Below are positions 13,197 to 24,500 of a stretch of 64,000 nt of DNA, one piece after another. The position numbers and the translations under genes are program-made. The DNA comes from Rhynchopus sp. YZ270_cl-10 (taxonomy: Eukaryota; Euglenozoa; Diplonemea; Diplonemida; Diplonemidae). Each line of letters begins with the position of its first letter. The stretch's first letter is position 1. The stretch covers positions 620,001-684,000 of the forward strand of contig OZ037894.1 in the NCBI GenBank assembly GCA_964035575.1, given 5' to 3'. Under the pieces are notes generated by a model. It did no database searches and was not told the DNA's origin. It was given only the letters and a program-made list of their open reading frames with translations.

Positions 13197-14260
13197 GGTA
13201 GCTTTTGCTGCAAAAAAAGAGAGAAAACCAATTTGTTGGTTTGACGCATTGTAAAAAACGCTGACGATTTTTATAAGGTGTCGTAAGCAGTAGAGGCTTA
13301 GGTTTATTGTACCAACTTTTTTCTTTTCTCTTTTATGTTTTTTTTTTTTTGTGCTGACAATAATCAGGGAAATAGCTTTGGGCTTTCTCCAAAATTAGGA
13401 ATCATGCGGGAAAATCAATTTTTTTTTTCCAGTAGCTATTTCCCTGCATTAATTCCGCCGTTTCCAAGTCGAAACAGCGGTAGTTTTTTTTTTTTTTTTT
13501 TTGTGAGCAATGTATGTAGGTCTCTGTTGAGGCTAGATTAATCCAATGGGTGGTAACTAATTTTAAAAAAACATTGTGCACAGAACCAGGCTTTGCGCTA
13601 GCTGCGAAGCCTGTAGAAAACCCGTCCTCGGACAGGTGGATGTCGTACAACAATCTAAAAAACAGGGGTTTTTCTAAGGGGGGGGGCGAACAGAACACTC
13701 ACGCAACATTCCGTGTACATAGGTTTGGAACTTATGTTGTCTCAATATTAGTTCTTCTCTATTTTAGTGCCCGGTATCAAGACTCTGGTTTCAATGCACG
13801 TTGGACTTAGGTCCTGTTTTCTGGTTTCTTTGTACAAAAAGGAAAACACGTCGGGAATTGCAAATCGGCGGAACAGTGTTTTCAAAATGCCAACGAATTT
13901 TACAACAAAAAAATGATAATAAGAAAAGCAGTCGTGGGAGTAGCGCGTTCAAAAAAAAATAAAACACCCCATTACCCCCTCCCCCCCACCTTCCTCTCTT
14001 CACTTCCCGTCTCCCTATCCCCCCCCCCCACCCTCCCCGGTTAGATGTGACTTTCTTCTGTTTCAAGGATTTTAAAAAAGGAAAAAAAAAAACGTTTAAA
14101 AAAAAAAAAAATGACAAAAATCGACAAAACAAAAGCCATTTTTTTTATCCATACTACCTTCCCCTCCCTCTCAACCCTCTCAACCCTCCCCTCCCTCCCC
14201 TCCCTCACTCCCCTCCGAAGATAATATTTTTTTTTCAGTTCATCCCCCCCTCTTTACACA
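10809..14260. other. 3.4-kb intergenic region with hairpin repeats
   Basis: No gene recognised. Repeats, all in + orientation: degenerate family A at 11136-11170, 13125-13165 and 13275-13312; family E at 12142-12200 (hairpin GTACCAAAAGGTAC); family B at 12348-12405, 12588-12640 (degenerate) and 12895-12950. Long T, A, C and G homopolymers occur, for example near 13002-13020 and 13162-13196. A TTTTTTTTTCAG acceptor ends at 14239, 22 bp ahead of the next start codon. Confidence 0.6.
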
Positions 14261-14734
14261 ATGAGCAACTTCTTGGTCCAGACTTCTCCAGGGAATCTTC
14301 ATGATAATCGTTTTACACATGCGGCAGAAGCGTCCTTACTTTCACAGATACACTCACAGACAGGATATCATGCGTTGTCACCAAACTCCGGGTTTGTTCC
14401 AGCACTCCCTCCGGCACACCACACCCTTGCTGTGTCGGCAGAGTTAATGGCTGCCGATGCTTCTGCGACAGCAGACAGGGCAATCCTCAGGGCGGCCTCC
14501 ACTTCACCAAGGAGGGTTGTGCCTCCTCAGGGCTTGCGCAGTGCTCAGGACAGCGCTGTGGTGGCCTCTGTGCACGCAAGCGCGGACCTAGCGTTGGCTC
14601 GTGCCGCGTCCATGTCGCCCCCTAGTGTGCTGGCATCGTCGCCAAGGGGTATGAATGCATTGGGTGTTCAGCCAATAGAGATGCATTCGGTGATGCCAGG
14701 GATTGAAGGGTCACCGATTAGGATGTATTATTAA
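14261..14734 (+). CDS. Small Ala/Ser/Pro-rich protein of unknown function
   Basis: Single exon, 157 residues, starting MSNFLVQTSPGN and ending GSPIRMYY. I do not recognise a family. An internal near-repeat is visible: ADRAILRAASTSP followed about 40 residues later by ADLALARAASMSP. Both give RAASxSP, a plausible phosphorylation-type motif. Codon composition is clearly coding-like against the AT-rich surroundings. The upstream region has a strong T9-CAG acceptor and the leader ends CTTTACACAATG. That context is shared with two other genes here, which supports the start. Confidence 0.75.
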   Translation: MSNFLVQTSPGNLHDNRFTHAAEASLLSQIHSQTGYHALSPNSGFVPALPPAHHTLAVSAELMAADASATADRAILRAASTSPRRVVPPQGLRSAQDSAVVASVHASADLALARAASMSPPSVLASSPRGMNALGVQPIEMHSVMPGIEGSPIRMYY

Positions 14735-16734
14735 AAAGGGGTGGGGTTTTTGGGGAGAGGGAGGGGAGGGAGGAGGGGTGAGATTGGAGGGACAGAAGCG
14801 TGTTCCGAATTTGCTCCTAAAAAATTAAATGTGTTAAATGGCGGTTTGGTAGAGGTAGTCCTCGGGTGTCTTACACTGTTTGCAACCAAGTTTAAAAAAA
14901 AAAAAAAAACAAAGTAAGGTGGGAGATTGCACAACTGTGGCAACACAACCGAGGCAACTACACTACACCAAATTTGTCAAAAAAAAAAAAAAAAGAAGAA
15001 AAAAAATGTATAGCTCATGTACGCAGGCCACTTCACATCATCTAAGAGAGGCCACACCTCGAACCCCCTGCGGAACTTCAGTCCCTTCCCCCCTTAAATA
15101 GGATTAAGAGATGCCGTTATCAGCCTTTGGCAGGTGTCACAAAATGTTTTGTACAAAAAAATAAAACAACAAATCTGTCGCGCAAAATCGGTCTTTTTTA
15201 TGTGTTCAGCCGATATTTTTTGGGGTGACAGATACTCTCCTTGACATATCTGATGTGCCAATACGGTAAAGAAAAAAAAAAGAAAAAGTGGAGCTCATCC
15301 TCGGGTGTCCACACTAATACAAAACCAAAGTTAAACACTCTGTGAATGGCATTGTGAGTACGAGAACCCCACTTTGGGCAATTTTGTTGTCGATAACACT
15401 AAAACAAAAAAGCTACGTATTTTCCTTCTGTACAGACCAACCTAGGTTACCCAAAAGGGGGCAATAATCCGCTCGATGCAACAACAACAACAACAAAATC
15501 AATTTTTAACAATAAGAAAAGTGTACGAAATCCAACACAGCTTTGTCTCAATATGAAGCGGGACAATCCTTTCTTTGCCCCCTTTTTTTTGGCAAAGGGG
15601 GTTTTGGTATCTGCTGTGAGACGAGGGTGGTGTTTTGTTGATATAGCTCGCATAACCTTTTCAAGGTTGCCAAGGTTGCCATCCATTAGGTTTACCCACG
15701 AAATGGATGCAGGACTGCATGGTTGGGGGTCCACCCCCGGTACACCAGTCATGTACCAAGGTACAGTGTTCACGAGAGGGCTTCTGGATTTCAAGTCAAC
15801 CCCCCTTTTTTTGTCAGTGCCTGCGTCCCAGAGGCGTTTTGCACTATCAACTTCACTTTTTTTTTTTCTCCTTTTTCCAACGCCCCCTCATTCACACAAT
15901 GGATGAGAGTATTCGTTTAAATGGAAAAATAAAGTAAGAATAAAGTTTTTTACAGAAGGGTATGTGCTCGTTAGAAGGCATCATATATATTTCAAGTCAC
16001 CCCCCCTTTTTTTTAACGATTGTATCAAGGTGACTAAGCACAGAGAGGCTTAGGTTCATCTCATATTTTTTTCTCTTTTGCTTTTTCAATTATTCTGTGT
16101 TTCTCTTCGTCTTTCCAGTATTATCGAATTATAATTTGGGTGGGGAAAAAAAAATCTCTGATTTTTTTTTTGTCCATCTTTGTTTTGGGACGGTGTTGTG
16201 CTCCACCCCTCCTGTTGAGGGGCATACTCCTCCATCTTTCAAGAAGTTTCGCCCATTTTCTTGTATTCCCCTATCCCCCTCTTCCCTACCCACTCTTGTT
16301 ATAATGTGTAAACAGTATCGTCTCAGTAGAACAAAAACAAAAAAGACATCACCTTTCGCCTCTTTGCTGCTCCTCTCCTTCTCCACCCCCCCCTTTTTCC
16401 TCCTCTCGGCACCCTTCAGCTTCTTATTTTGATGTGTTATCCATTTTAGTCGTCCTATGTTGCAACCTTAATTGGTCTGGCTGAAGGGGGGGGTGGAGAG
16501 GTGCTATTGTTGGGCTATTTTCTGCTACTTTCTGCTATTCTGAGCATCCAGATTTTTTGGTGTGGCTGAAGGGAGGTGCCACTTTCTGCTATTTTGGGGT
16601 CGTCAGCCACGCTATTAATGTAAAACCAGAGCGACAACCAGAGTGAACTGCTTCTCCTCCCCTTTCCCCCCCTTTCCCTTTCCCCATTTACCACCTTCTT
16701 TTTTCAGACATTTCCTTTTCCCCCCCCTTTCACA
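14735..16734. other. 2.0-kb intergenic region rich in small repeats
   Basis: Contains family D (about 14930-14980), F (15288-15335), E (15742-15800 and a degenerate copy near 15957-16005), B (15814-15860) and A (16027-16066), all in + orientation. Between 16465 and 16620 lies a degenerate repeated segment with GGCTGAAGG and TTTCTGCTATT recurring. CTTCTTTTTTCAG ends at 16708, 26 bp ahead of the Mo25 start. Confidence 0.6.
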
Positions 16735-17877
16735 ATGAACCAAGGCAACATCCTTGAGGAGCTATACACAAACCTGCTTACCCTTCTTAGTCAAGGGGAG
16801 ACAGAGGAGAACCTACCCGCCGCAGCCGCCACCTCTGCCGCCTTGAGCACGGTGCACAAGATCCTTTCCTCGGGCCCGCAGGACAATGCTGCTCTGTTGC
16901 GCGAAGGGATGCTACGGAGGTTGACTCCCTTGCCGCATCATTTCAAACACTCTGGGGAAGATGTGCATCGGGTCCAGCAGACCCCTTTGTGCATTCTGGA
17001 GCTTTTGGTGTTGACCCTCAGGTACCAGGAGTTTGAGTGCAGGAAGGACACCGAAGCGGTCGTCGCGGATCTGATGTCAACCTCCCCAGCAGCCTTAGAG
17101 TTCTTCAGCAAAGAGTTGCTGTTAAAGTTGTGTCAATCGTACGAATGGTGCAACTACGGTGCGGTTGCGTTAAACAGCGGAAACATCTTGCGAATGGCGC
17201 TACGACATGAACAAGTTTTGAGGCGTCTGCTGAATTTTGAATCTCCAGAACCTCTCGGGGGACACACAGTGCAGCATTTCGAGGAATCATTGTTGAAACG
17301 GTTTTTCAAATATGTCGATGTCATCGATTTTGAAGTTGCCTCAGATGCGTTCTGGACGTTCCGTGATTTGATGACAAAAAACCAACAAATTGCCTCAGAA
17401 TACCTTCATGTGCACTTCACTCCGTTTTTCACAAATTTCAATAAACTGCTTCAACCCCAACAGAACTATGTTACCAGAAGGCAGTCCCTCAAGATTCTTG
17501 GGGAATTATTGCTGACGAAGGCGAATTTCAGAACGATGCAAAAATATACACAGTCGACGCAGTTTTTGAAGAGTGTGATGGTGATGTTGAAGGACACCTC
17601 TTCGCACATTAAATTTGAAGCGTTTCATGTTTTCAAACTGTTTGTCGCCAACCCCCTCAAATCGGATGGCGTAAAACTCATTCTAGCCATGAACAAAGAA
17701 CGTCTCCTCGGCTTCTTCGAGAAGTTTGGGGAAGCTGTGGGCGAAGGTGTTGACAAAAGCCTTGTTGAAGAAAAAGCTCTCGTAGTAAAGGAGATCAAAG
17801 CGCTAGAAGCACCACCTACAAAACAACGGAATGGAGGCTACTCTGACGGAGGAATCCCCGTTGGGCGTGGGTATTAA
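16735..17877 (+). CDS. Mo25: Mo25/CAB39 family scaffold protein
   Basis: Single exon, 380 residues, against about 340 in most family members. The excess is mostly a charged C-terminal tail after residue 340. Mo25 is an armadillo-like helical-repeat cytosolic scaffold. It binds pseudokinase STRAD with LKB1 and directly activates STE20 kinases of the MST, SPAK and OSR1 groups. The diagnostic core is present: RRQSLKILGELLL, then FLKSVMVMLKD, then IKFEAFHVFKLFVANP, the most conserved block in the family. The leader CCCTTTCACAATG follows a pyrimidine-AG at 16708. A STE20-type kinase lies 11.5 kb downstream on the same strand (29374-31179). Family membership is certain; the functional pairing is an inference. 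Confidence 0.95.
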   Translation: MNQGNILEELYTNLLTLLSQGETEENLPAAAATSAALSTVHKILSSGPQDNAALLREGMLRRLTPLPHHFKHSGEDVHRVQQTPLCILELLVLTLRYQEFECRKDTEAVVADLMSTSPAALEFFSKELLLKLCQSYEWCNYGAVALNSGNILRMALRHEQVLRRLLNFESPEPLGGHTVQHFEESLLKRFFKYVDVIDFEVASDAFWTFRDLMTKNQQIASEYLHVHFTPFFTNFNKLLQPQQNYVTRRQSLKILGELLLTKANFRTMQKYTQSTQFLKSVMVMLKDTSSHIKFEAFHVFKLFVANPLKSDGVKLILAMNKERLLGFFEKFGEAVGEGVDKSLVEEKALVVKEIKALEAPPTKQRNGGYSDGGIPVGRGY

Positions 17878-18476
17878 AAAAAAAAAATCGAAAAATTTCA
17901 AAATAAAAAAACGTTGAAAAAATTATAGCAACTTTCATTAGAGCGAACCAATTGAATTTTTTTTTTTTTTTTGAAGTGACTGAGTAGGAGATGCTTATCC
18001 TTTTGTTTTTTTATACCTACAAAAAAAGCGTAGGCTCAAAGGGGGGAATAGTTCCTCCAGATAACGGTCGCCAATCACCTCTCTCCAACAGGGGTCATTG
18101 AGTAAATAACGAAAAAAAAACCCCCCCTTTTTTTTTTCCTACTTACCTATCAGAGTTACTATCACAATACAATGGAATGAGGCCGAATTGGCCTTGCTTA
18201 AGGACGGCTCAGGTGTGGTTGAGGCGTACTCATAATGCTTAGGCGTGAGGTGATTGTAAGTAGTAGTACGCCTTAGCCACGCCAGATAGATTTTCCAGAC
18301 ATGCCTATTTTCAGGCGTAGTCAGCCTCGTTGCATCGTATGTATCATAAACAAACGTTTTTTTTTTTAGTTACCACATAGTATTTGACAAAAAAAAATGC
18401 TCGAGACCCTCGTGAAAAGCCGTGCATCTGCGTATCCCCCTGCTTGTATTCCTCTCTCTTTGTTCAGGCAAACACA

Positions 18477-18510
18477 GTCATACCGTAAATTTGCATATTT
18501 ACGGTATGAC
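18477..18510. repeat. Perfect 14-bp stem hairpin
   Basis: GTCATACCGTAAAT and its exact inverse complement ATTTACGGTATGAC flank a 6-nt loop TTGCAT. No T-run directly follows, so it is not an obvious terminator. Confidence 0.85.
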
Positions 18511-19586
18511 GAAGAAAAAAAAAAGGACGCGAACAACAAACCACCTTTTTTTCTCCTCCCCGTTTACAGTCTTTTGAACAACAAGCAAAGAGTACCGAGT
18601 TTCTCGAGCATTTTTTACCTTCTTTTTTTTACCCCTTTTTTTTTGGAGCGTGTTCTCAGAGTGTGGACCGTGTTTATTGAAAAAGGGTAGGGGGGAGAGG
18701 GGATGGGGATGTAAAGATGACTGTGTATTGTGTCTTGAGATTTTATTAGAGTAACATAGTTGCTTTCCGTCGAATACTTCAGAATATACATGGTCATCAT
18801 TAGGGTTTTTGGGGAGGGGACTTTTTTATTTTATTTTATTTTGGTTATAAACGCGCAAAGAAATGCTTCGGGAACCAAACCCAAGGTTTTTTGCTCAAAA
18901 ATAGCCCTCCTTTTAAAAGGAAACGAAACCGACCACTTGCTATCCACCTTCAATGTCTCGCCTTCTCTCTTTTCCCCCCCGGGGTTTGTTTTTCTTCAAT
19001 CAGTGTCTTTGGCTTCTTTAAAGGTAACTAAGCACTCTGAGGCTTAGGTTCATCTGACGAAATAGCTATTTATTGCATTGGGATATTCGGCACTCCATTA
19101 TCTTTGTACAAAGTGTGGGGGGTTACATGGTGTGCTAAAAAAAAATTGTCACCAAAAAACGCAATATTTTTGTTTTGTTTTTGATGCGCATCTGCAGAAA
19201 AAGATGGTCCCCGTGCTGTCCCCGCCAGGACACTTCTTGACTTCTTGGCGAAATCAGATAACCCCATACTCCTCTCGTTCTGGTTTGGGGGCAATGATTA
19301 CCTGCACAAAACAAACCTCTCTCCCCCCCGCATGGAAATCTCGCTTTTTTTTATTACGAAACGCATCTCTTCTAGCCTTGTTTGGGGTTTTGACGCCTTT
19401 TTTTTTTGGGCTCAAAGAGGTTTCCTCTTCTTTTGGTATTTGTTACAGAGAAAAAAAAAAACTTACGTTCTCGAAGTTGTATTGCCGACTACTTCTTGTC
19501 TATGCCAACATTTTTTTTTTTTTTTTTTGGTCTTTTTTTGGGGAGAGATACGCACTGCAAGGCTGAGGTTCCATCGTACATTTCTA

Positions 19587-19740
19587 GGGAGGGAACCCTA
19601 ATGGTGGCAGTATTGTGATGGGAGCCCATTGGAATACGCAAAATACATCAAAATACATCACAATACAGATGTATTTTGATGTATTTTGCTTATTCCAATG
19701 GGCTCCCATCACAATACTGCCACCATTAGGGTTCCCTCCC
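19587..19740. repeat. 154-bp nearly perfect palindrome (73-bp arms)
   Basis: The left arm starts GGGAGGGAACCCTAATGG. The right arm ends in its exact inverse. The 73-bp arms differ at one base and flank an 8-nt centre (ACAATACA). It would extrude as a cruciform or fold as a long RNA hairpin. No coding capacity. It looks like a recent foldback element, since old palindromes decay quickly. No clear target duplication could be read in the flanks. Confidence 0.95.
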
Positions 19741-20778
19741 CGGTAAGAGAACGAATGCGATGTTGTTGAATGAATATGTCCTTTCAGGTCAGGCTAATTG
19801 GTCTTGCAAAGAGTCTCCCCCTGAAGCACATTCATTTTCTCTCTATTTTTGGTGATTTTTTTTGGATGCTGCAAAACAAAGTAAATTGTGAAAAAAAAGA
19901 AGCAACCAAAGACATAAAGGAGGGACATAATGAGGGTGAGATTCATCACCTTTGCTCCTTTGTCTTCTTTTATTGCTTTTTTTTCTCCTCTTTTCCCCCA
20001 TTTTTTTCGTGTATTATATTTGAAGAACGGCATCGATCGCGAAACTTTTTTTTTTCTGTCAATCCTTGAATTTTTTAAGAATAAATACGTCTGCGGTGAC
20101 GTACTAGTGTTTCGTATAGTGGAGCGCACGCCAGCCTCTAGGGTGGCTACACTAATACAACCAGGTTTTCGAGAGGGGGAAAAAAAAAATTCTTTTTTCA
20201 GCAAACTTCCAAGACATCCGACGGACACATTTCCTTTTTGTTCGCTGAAGTAAAGCTTATTCTGCAAAGACACCATTATGATGCCACCCCCTTTTTTTCT
20301 CTTTCCTTTTCTCGTTTGCTTACGTTCAGTTTCTGATTTATTCCAAAAATATGGTGAAAAAAAAAAAACTGCTTTCTTTTTTTTCTCCTTACGGTACAGA
20401 ACACTCATACCCCCACGACCTAGATGTGTTTTAGTAGTTTCAACTACTCTTTTCTGCTGTATCATCTCCTCCTCTCCCACCACGAAGCAAAAAGCAATAG
20501 TGGTTCTTTAAATGAAACAGGTCAACCGAGCGATAGCACACAGACTTGATCTGGTGCAAGCCCGCAGGAGTATCTCTCCCCTCCCCCTCTCTCTCTAATA
20601 CAGAAACCTGTTTTTGTCCCCAGACTGCCCCCCTGTTTTGGATACGGAGTGCCTTTTGTTTTAAATAAAAAGTAATTTATTGCTTTTATCTATTCAAAAA
20701 AAAAATATTTATTTATCAAAAATCCCCCTCTCTCTCTCTCTTACCACACATCACAAAAGGGTTGGGTTGGGGTCCTTC

Positions 20779-21194
20779 ATGCGTCTGACGAGAGTTCTAT
20801 ACACAATGGAAGGTGTGGTAGGGAAGGCAATTGAGGGGAAGTTGCAAGCAGCATTTTCGCCGTCGCATTTGCAGATCATCAATGAAAGCCATATGCACAA
20901 CGTGCCGAAGAACTCCGAAACGCACTTCAAAGTGGTGGTCGTCTCCGATGTGTTCGAAGGTGTCAAGCTCCTCCAACGGCACAGAGATGTAAATGAGATT
21001 CTGAAGGAGGAGCTGGCAGGCCCCGTTCACGCTCTCTCTATCTCCGCGAAAACGCCGTCGCAGTGGGAAAAAAAGTATGATTTTTTTTAAAAAAAAGTCC
21101 CTTCAATACAAATCACAACAGCTCCACCGTTGATGCGTCCCCAAGCTGCAGAGGAGGTGACGGCACTGCAAAGCAAAAGGCAGGCGCAATCTAA
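20779..21194 (+). CDS. BolA-family protein
   Basis: Exons 20779-21074 and 21122-21194, with a 47-bp intron GTATGA...ACAG; 122 residues. BolA proteins pair with monothiol CGFS glutaredoxins and serve iron-sulfur cluster trafficking in mitochondria or the cytosol. The fold's signature is clear: INESHMH near residue 32, then THFKVVVVSDVFEG, the helix RHRDVNEIL and the closing HALSISAKTPSQWEK. The short second exon adds SPSCRGGDG, the C-terminal SPxCxGG motif known from eukaryotic BolA1-like proteins; without the intron the ORF stops in a T-run. The N-terminus MRLTRVLYT is basic and could be part of a mitochondrial signal, but it is short. A start at an internal Met (residue 11) cannot be excluded. 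Confidence 0.92.
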
Positions 21195-21452
21195 ACCACC
21201 TCCCCCTTTTCGGCAGTGCGCAAAGTACAAGACCCGGACTACTTTCCTTTCTCCATTGTAGTGGCTTCCCCCAGGATACGGTGTTTGGTTACCCGAAGCG
21301 TGAGGCAAACGACCAACAGTCAGAGCCAGAGTTTGCTCTGCTGCACACCTTGGGGTTACGGTGTGGTTCTGCCTGAAACGACGTCCATTGTAACGTTTCG
21401 CGTTAATGCAGCAACACACAAAGAAACGCACTTCACGGTACAGTGTGAACAC

Positions 21453-21483
<31 letters not shown>

Positions 21484-21590
21484 CGAAAGAAAAATTCCCC
21501 TTTTTGCAAACTCACGCATCCCAACCATGCGTTCATGCACATCACACCCCTCCCCAATACCACATTTACCCTCAGAGAGACCCAGGAACA
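21195..21590. other. Short intergenic region ahead of the DEAD-like gene
   Basis: 396 bp without a gene. Contains GGGTTACGGTGTG followed downstream by GACGTCCAT, a pair also seen inside the 811-bp insertion at 53745-54555. A poly-A run covers 21453-21477. An acceptor TTTACCCTCAG ends at 21575, 16 bp ahead of the next ATG. Confidence 0.5.
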
Positions 21591-24500
21591 ATGCAAGGAA
21601 AAGGCGGGAAGGCGCACGCCACTCCAAAGGCGTCTGTGCGCATCCAGGAGGACCCCGCGCCTCGGAGTGGGAAGGGTGGGAAGGGAAACAGTAGCACCGA
21701 GACAACACGACAGCACAGTAACAAGGTAGCCGTCTCTGTCGCCACGAACAGCGATAACAATGACGACAAAAAAGGGGGCAAGGGAAACGCAAAACAAACA
21801 CAACAACAACAACCTGCGAAGGCAATAGTCTCCACCACAAAGGTCGTGATACAACCTAAGTCCACTACCCCCACCACCGGCAAGAAAGGAAGCAACGGCA
21901 CCAATGGAAAGGGAGGGAAGAAAGGTACCGAACAACAGCACCTTGAAGAAGCACGGAAGCAAAGAGAACGTGACGAGGCTGATGCGAAGGCAAAGGCAAA
22001 GGCAGAAAAGGAGAAAGAGGAAAAGCGTTTGAAGGAGAAGGCGGATCGTGAGGCGAAGGAGAAGAGAGAGAAGGAGAAGGAGGCGAAGAAGGCTGCAGCA
22101 GCGGCGGAGGCTGAACGGGTGCAGAAGGAGAAGGAAAGGGAAAAGGAAAAGGAAAAGGAGCGGGAGGCGCAGAAGAAGAAGCGTGAGGAGCAGTCGCGTG
22201 CCGAGACGCGTGAGTCGCAGCAACAAGAACGACAGCGGCGTCGTGCTGACCAGCGTCTCACGGAGATCTCCTCACGCAAGGCGTGGGGCGGCAGTGGCGA
22301 GAAGCTAGGCCTCCGTGCAGATGACGCAGCAATCCACTCTAACAAAACATTCACACAGATTCGCGTCTCTAAGTATGCCTTTTGCACACTATATTTCCCC
22401 TCGTTTTGACAAAATGTAATAAATTGCAAAAAAAAATCCGCACCTCGTTTCTCACCACTCACAACCCCTGTAATCGGTTGTGAGTGACTTTTGTCGGTGT
22501 GTTGTAGCTTGTTATGATCAAACCCCCACACCACCCCCACCACCACCACAGGACCGTATGCGACGCACTCTACGCAGAAGGCATCTCGAACCCCCTCCCT
22601 CTCCAGGACAAATGCATACCACATGGCCTCCGGGAGTACGATGTGTATGCAATGGCGGGGAAGAATTCGGGGCGGACCTTGACGTGGGCGATTCTCGCGC
22701 TGGACCGCATTGAGAAGAAGGGGCTGGGGGCGAAGCAGCACTGCCTGGAGCCTGGGGTTGTGGTGCTTGTTGCCAGCGACGCTGAGGCGGAGGCGTGTGT
22801 ACGCATCCTTATGCAACTCAACGCCCCGAAGACGACTGCGGTGCTGCGGGCACCCCTCGCACCAGAGTCATACGGTGCTGAGGTGGCGGTCATGACACCC
22901 ACCATGGCAGCACGCCTGGTGGACGACTGCTGCATCTCCCTCCGCCGTGCGCATATGCTCTGCGTTGAAAGCTGCTCCGACCTCCCCTCCGCAGATGCGG
23001 CTAAAGTGCAAAGCACCATCTCCGCCATCAGAAGCTACGAACAGCGTGGCTCTGCAGGCTGCATGACAGTCGCCTTCTCCGACACGATGACATCCCCGGT
23101 AGACCACGTTGTCTACGCGAATCTCCGCATCGACAGAGTCGACTTTCAATCTGTTGTCAAACCACTTCCGCAACGTGTTGGCACGCATTTTACATTCCTG
23201 CAGTTGGAGAATAGCGCGGCGAAGGAGGCACTGCTGGAACAGCTCTGCCGTGTACCAGCGATGGACAAGATTGTGGTGGTGACAACGTCGTACGATCTGC
23301 AAGGGGTGAAGGCTGAGCTGACGCGTCTGAAGCTGCAGGCAACGCTCACCGTCTGGGACACAACGAACAGCGACCCCCAGCAGACCGAGGTCTCTTCAGC
23401 ACTGCAGAGCGACACAGACAGCGTTGTGCTCATGGACCAACGCTGCTACGCTGCGTTCGATAAGATGCCTGAGATTGAAGACGTTGCGATGTTTGTCATC
23501 TACGACCCAATGGTCGCAGCCCGCGTCTTTGAGGACAGAAGCAGAAAGTGGAAACGGACGTGCCGTGTCTTCATGGTATACCACTCTTTGGAAAATTGTG
23601 TATTTTTACACAGGAAAAAATCATAAAACCAAAACAACCATTTTTCTTTTCTTTTACCCACCCACCTTAACCACAGACAACCCTCTGCAGCAACGACCCC
23701 TCCGAGATCCGCGCAGCACACTCCTTCATCAACACCAACGAGCTCGACAAAACGCTCATCGAAGTCACCCCAAAGGTGTCCCCTATTGACAGCATCCTTC
23801 TCCTCTCCGAGGTTCCGCAGCACCACACAGCGCATACGGCACAGACTGCACAGACAGCCAAACCTGTGCACAAGGTATTCACCATACAACCCTCTATTTA
23901 TGCTTCCCTATTTCACCCATAACAGCAGCAGCAACAGCAGCAGCAGCAGCCTCAATACCAACAGCAGCAGCAACAACAACAACAACAGCAACAACAGCCA
24001 CAGCAACACAACACCAGGCAGGACTTCTACGATCGTCCCTCCCACCAGGACCCCCACCGCTCTCAACAACACCCGAACGCACGCCCCCCAGCAAGCAGGT
24101 ACGACACGGCGCACCAGGGTGGGGCCGGCCAGGGCGGGTACTCCCGTGGTGCGCGGTATGAGGAGCAGCCGGAGTGGGCGAACCAGCAGGTGGGGCAGCC
24201 CAACGGACACCACCATCAGCAGCACCAGGTATGTGTCATCGCAGTATAAAATGGAGAAAAAATTATTGTCGATCAGAAACACCAAAAATAACTGATAATT
24301 AAATCACGTATGGCAAATGATAATTTATTATGAGATCTCATAATAAATTATGAGATCATTATGCGCTATTATGCGCGCTCATAATAATCGCATAATGCAT
24401 AATAGCGCAATAGCGCATAATAGCACATAATAGCGCATAATGATTATGCGCTATTATGTGCTCATTATGTGCCCTACCCCAATGCCCCAAACCAGAAAAT

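Larger units (their letters stand above)
17878..20778. other. 2.9-kb intergenic region
   Basis: No gene recognised. Holds degenerate family A (17975-18000), intact family A (19021-19057), family F (about 20119-20168), a short perfect hairpin at 18477-18510 and the 154-bp palindrome at 19587-19740, the last two listed separately. Around 18176-18330 a diverged inverted arrangement of GGCGTACT and AGTACGCC motifs is visible. Confidence 0.55.

Noticed and set aside
21087..22816. Two long minus-strand ORFs opposite the DEAD-like gene exon 1
   Set aside because: Leu/Ser/Phe-rich mirror images of the Lys/Glu-rich coding strand; no domain.
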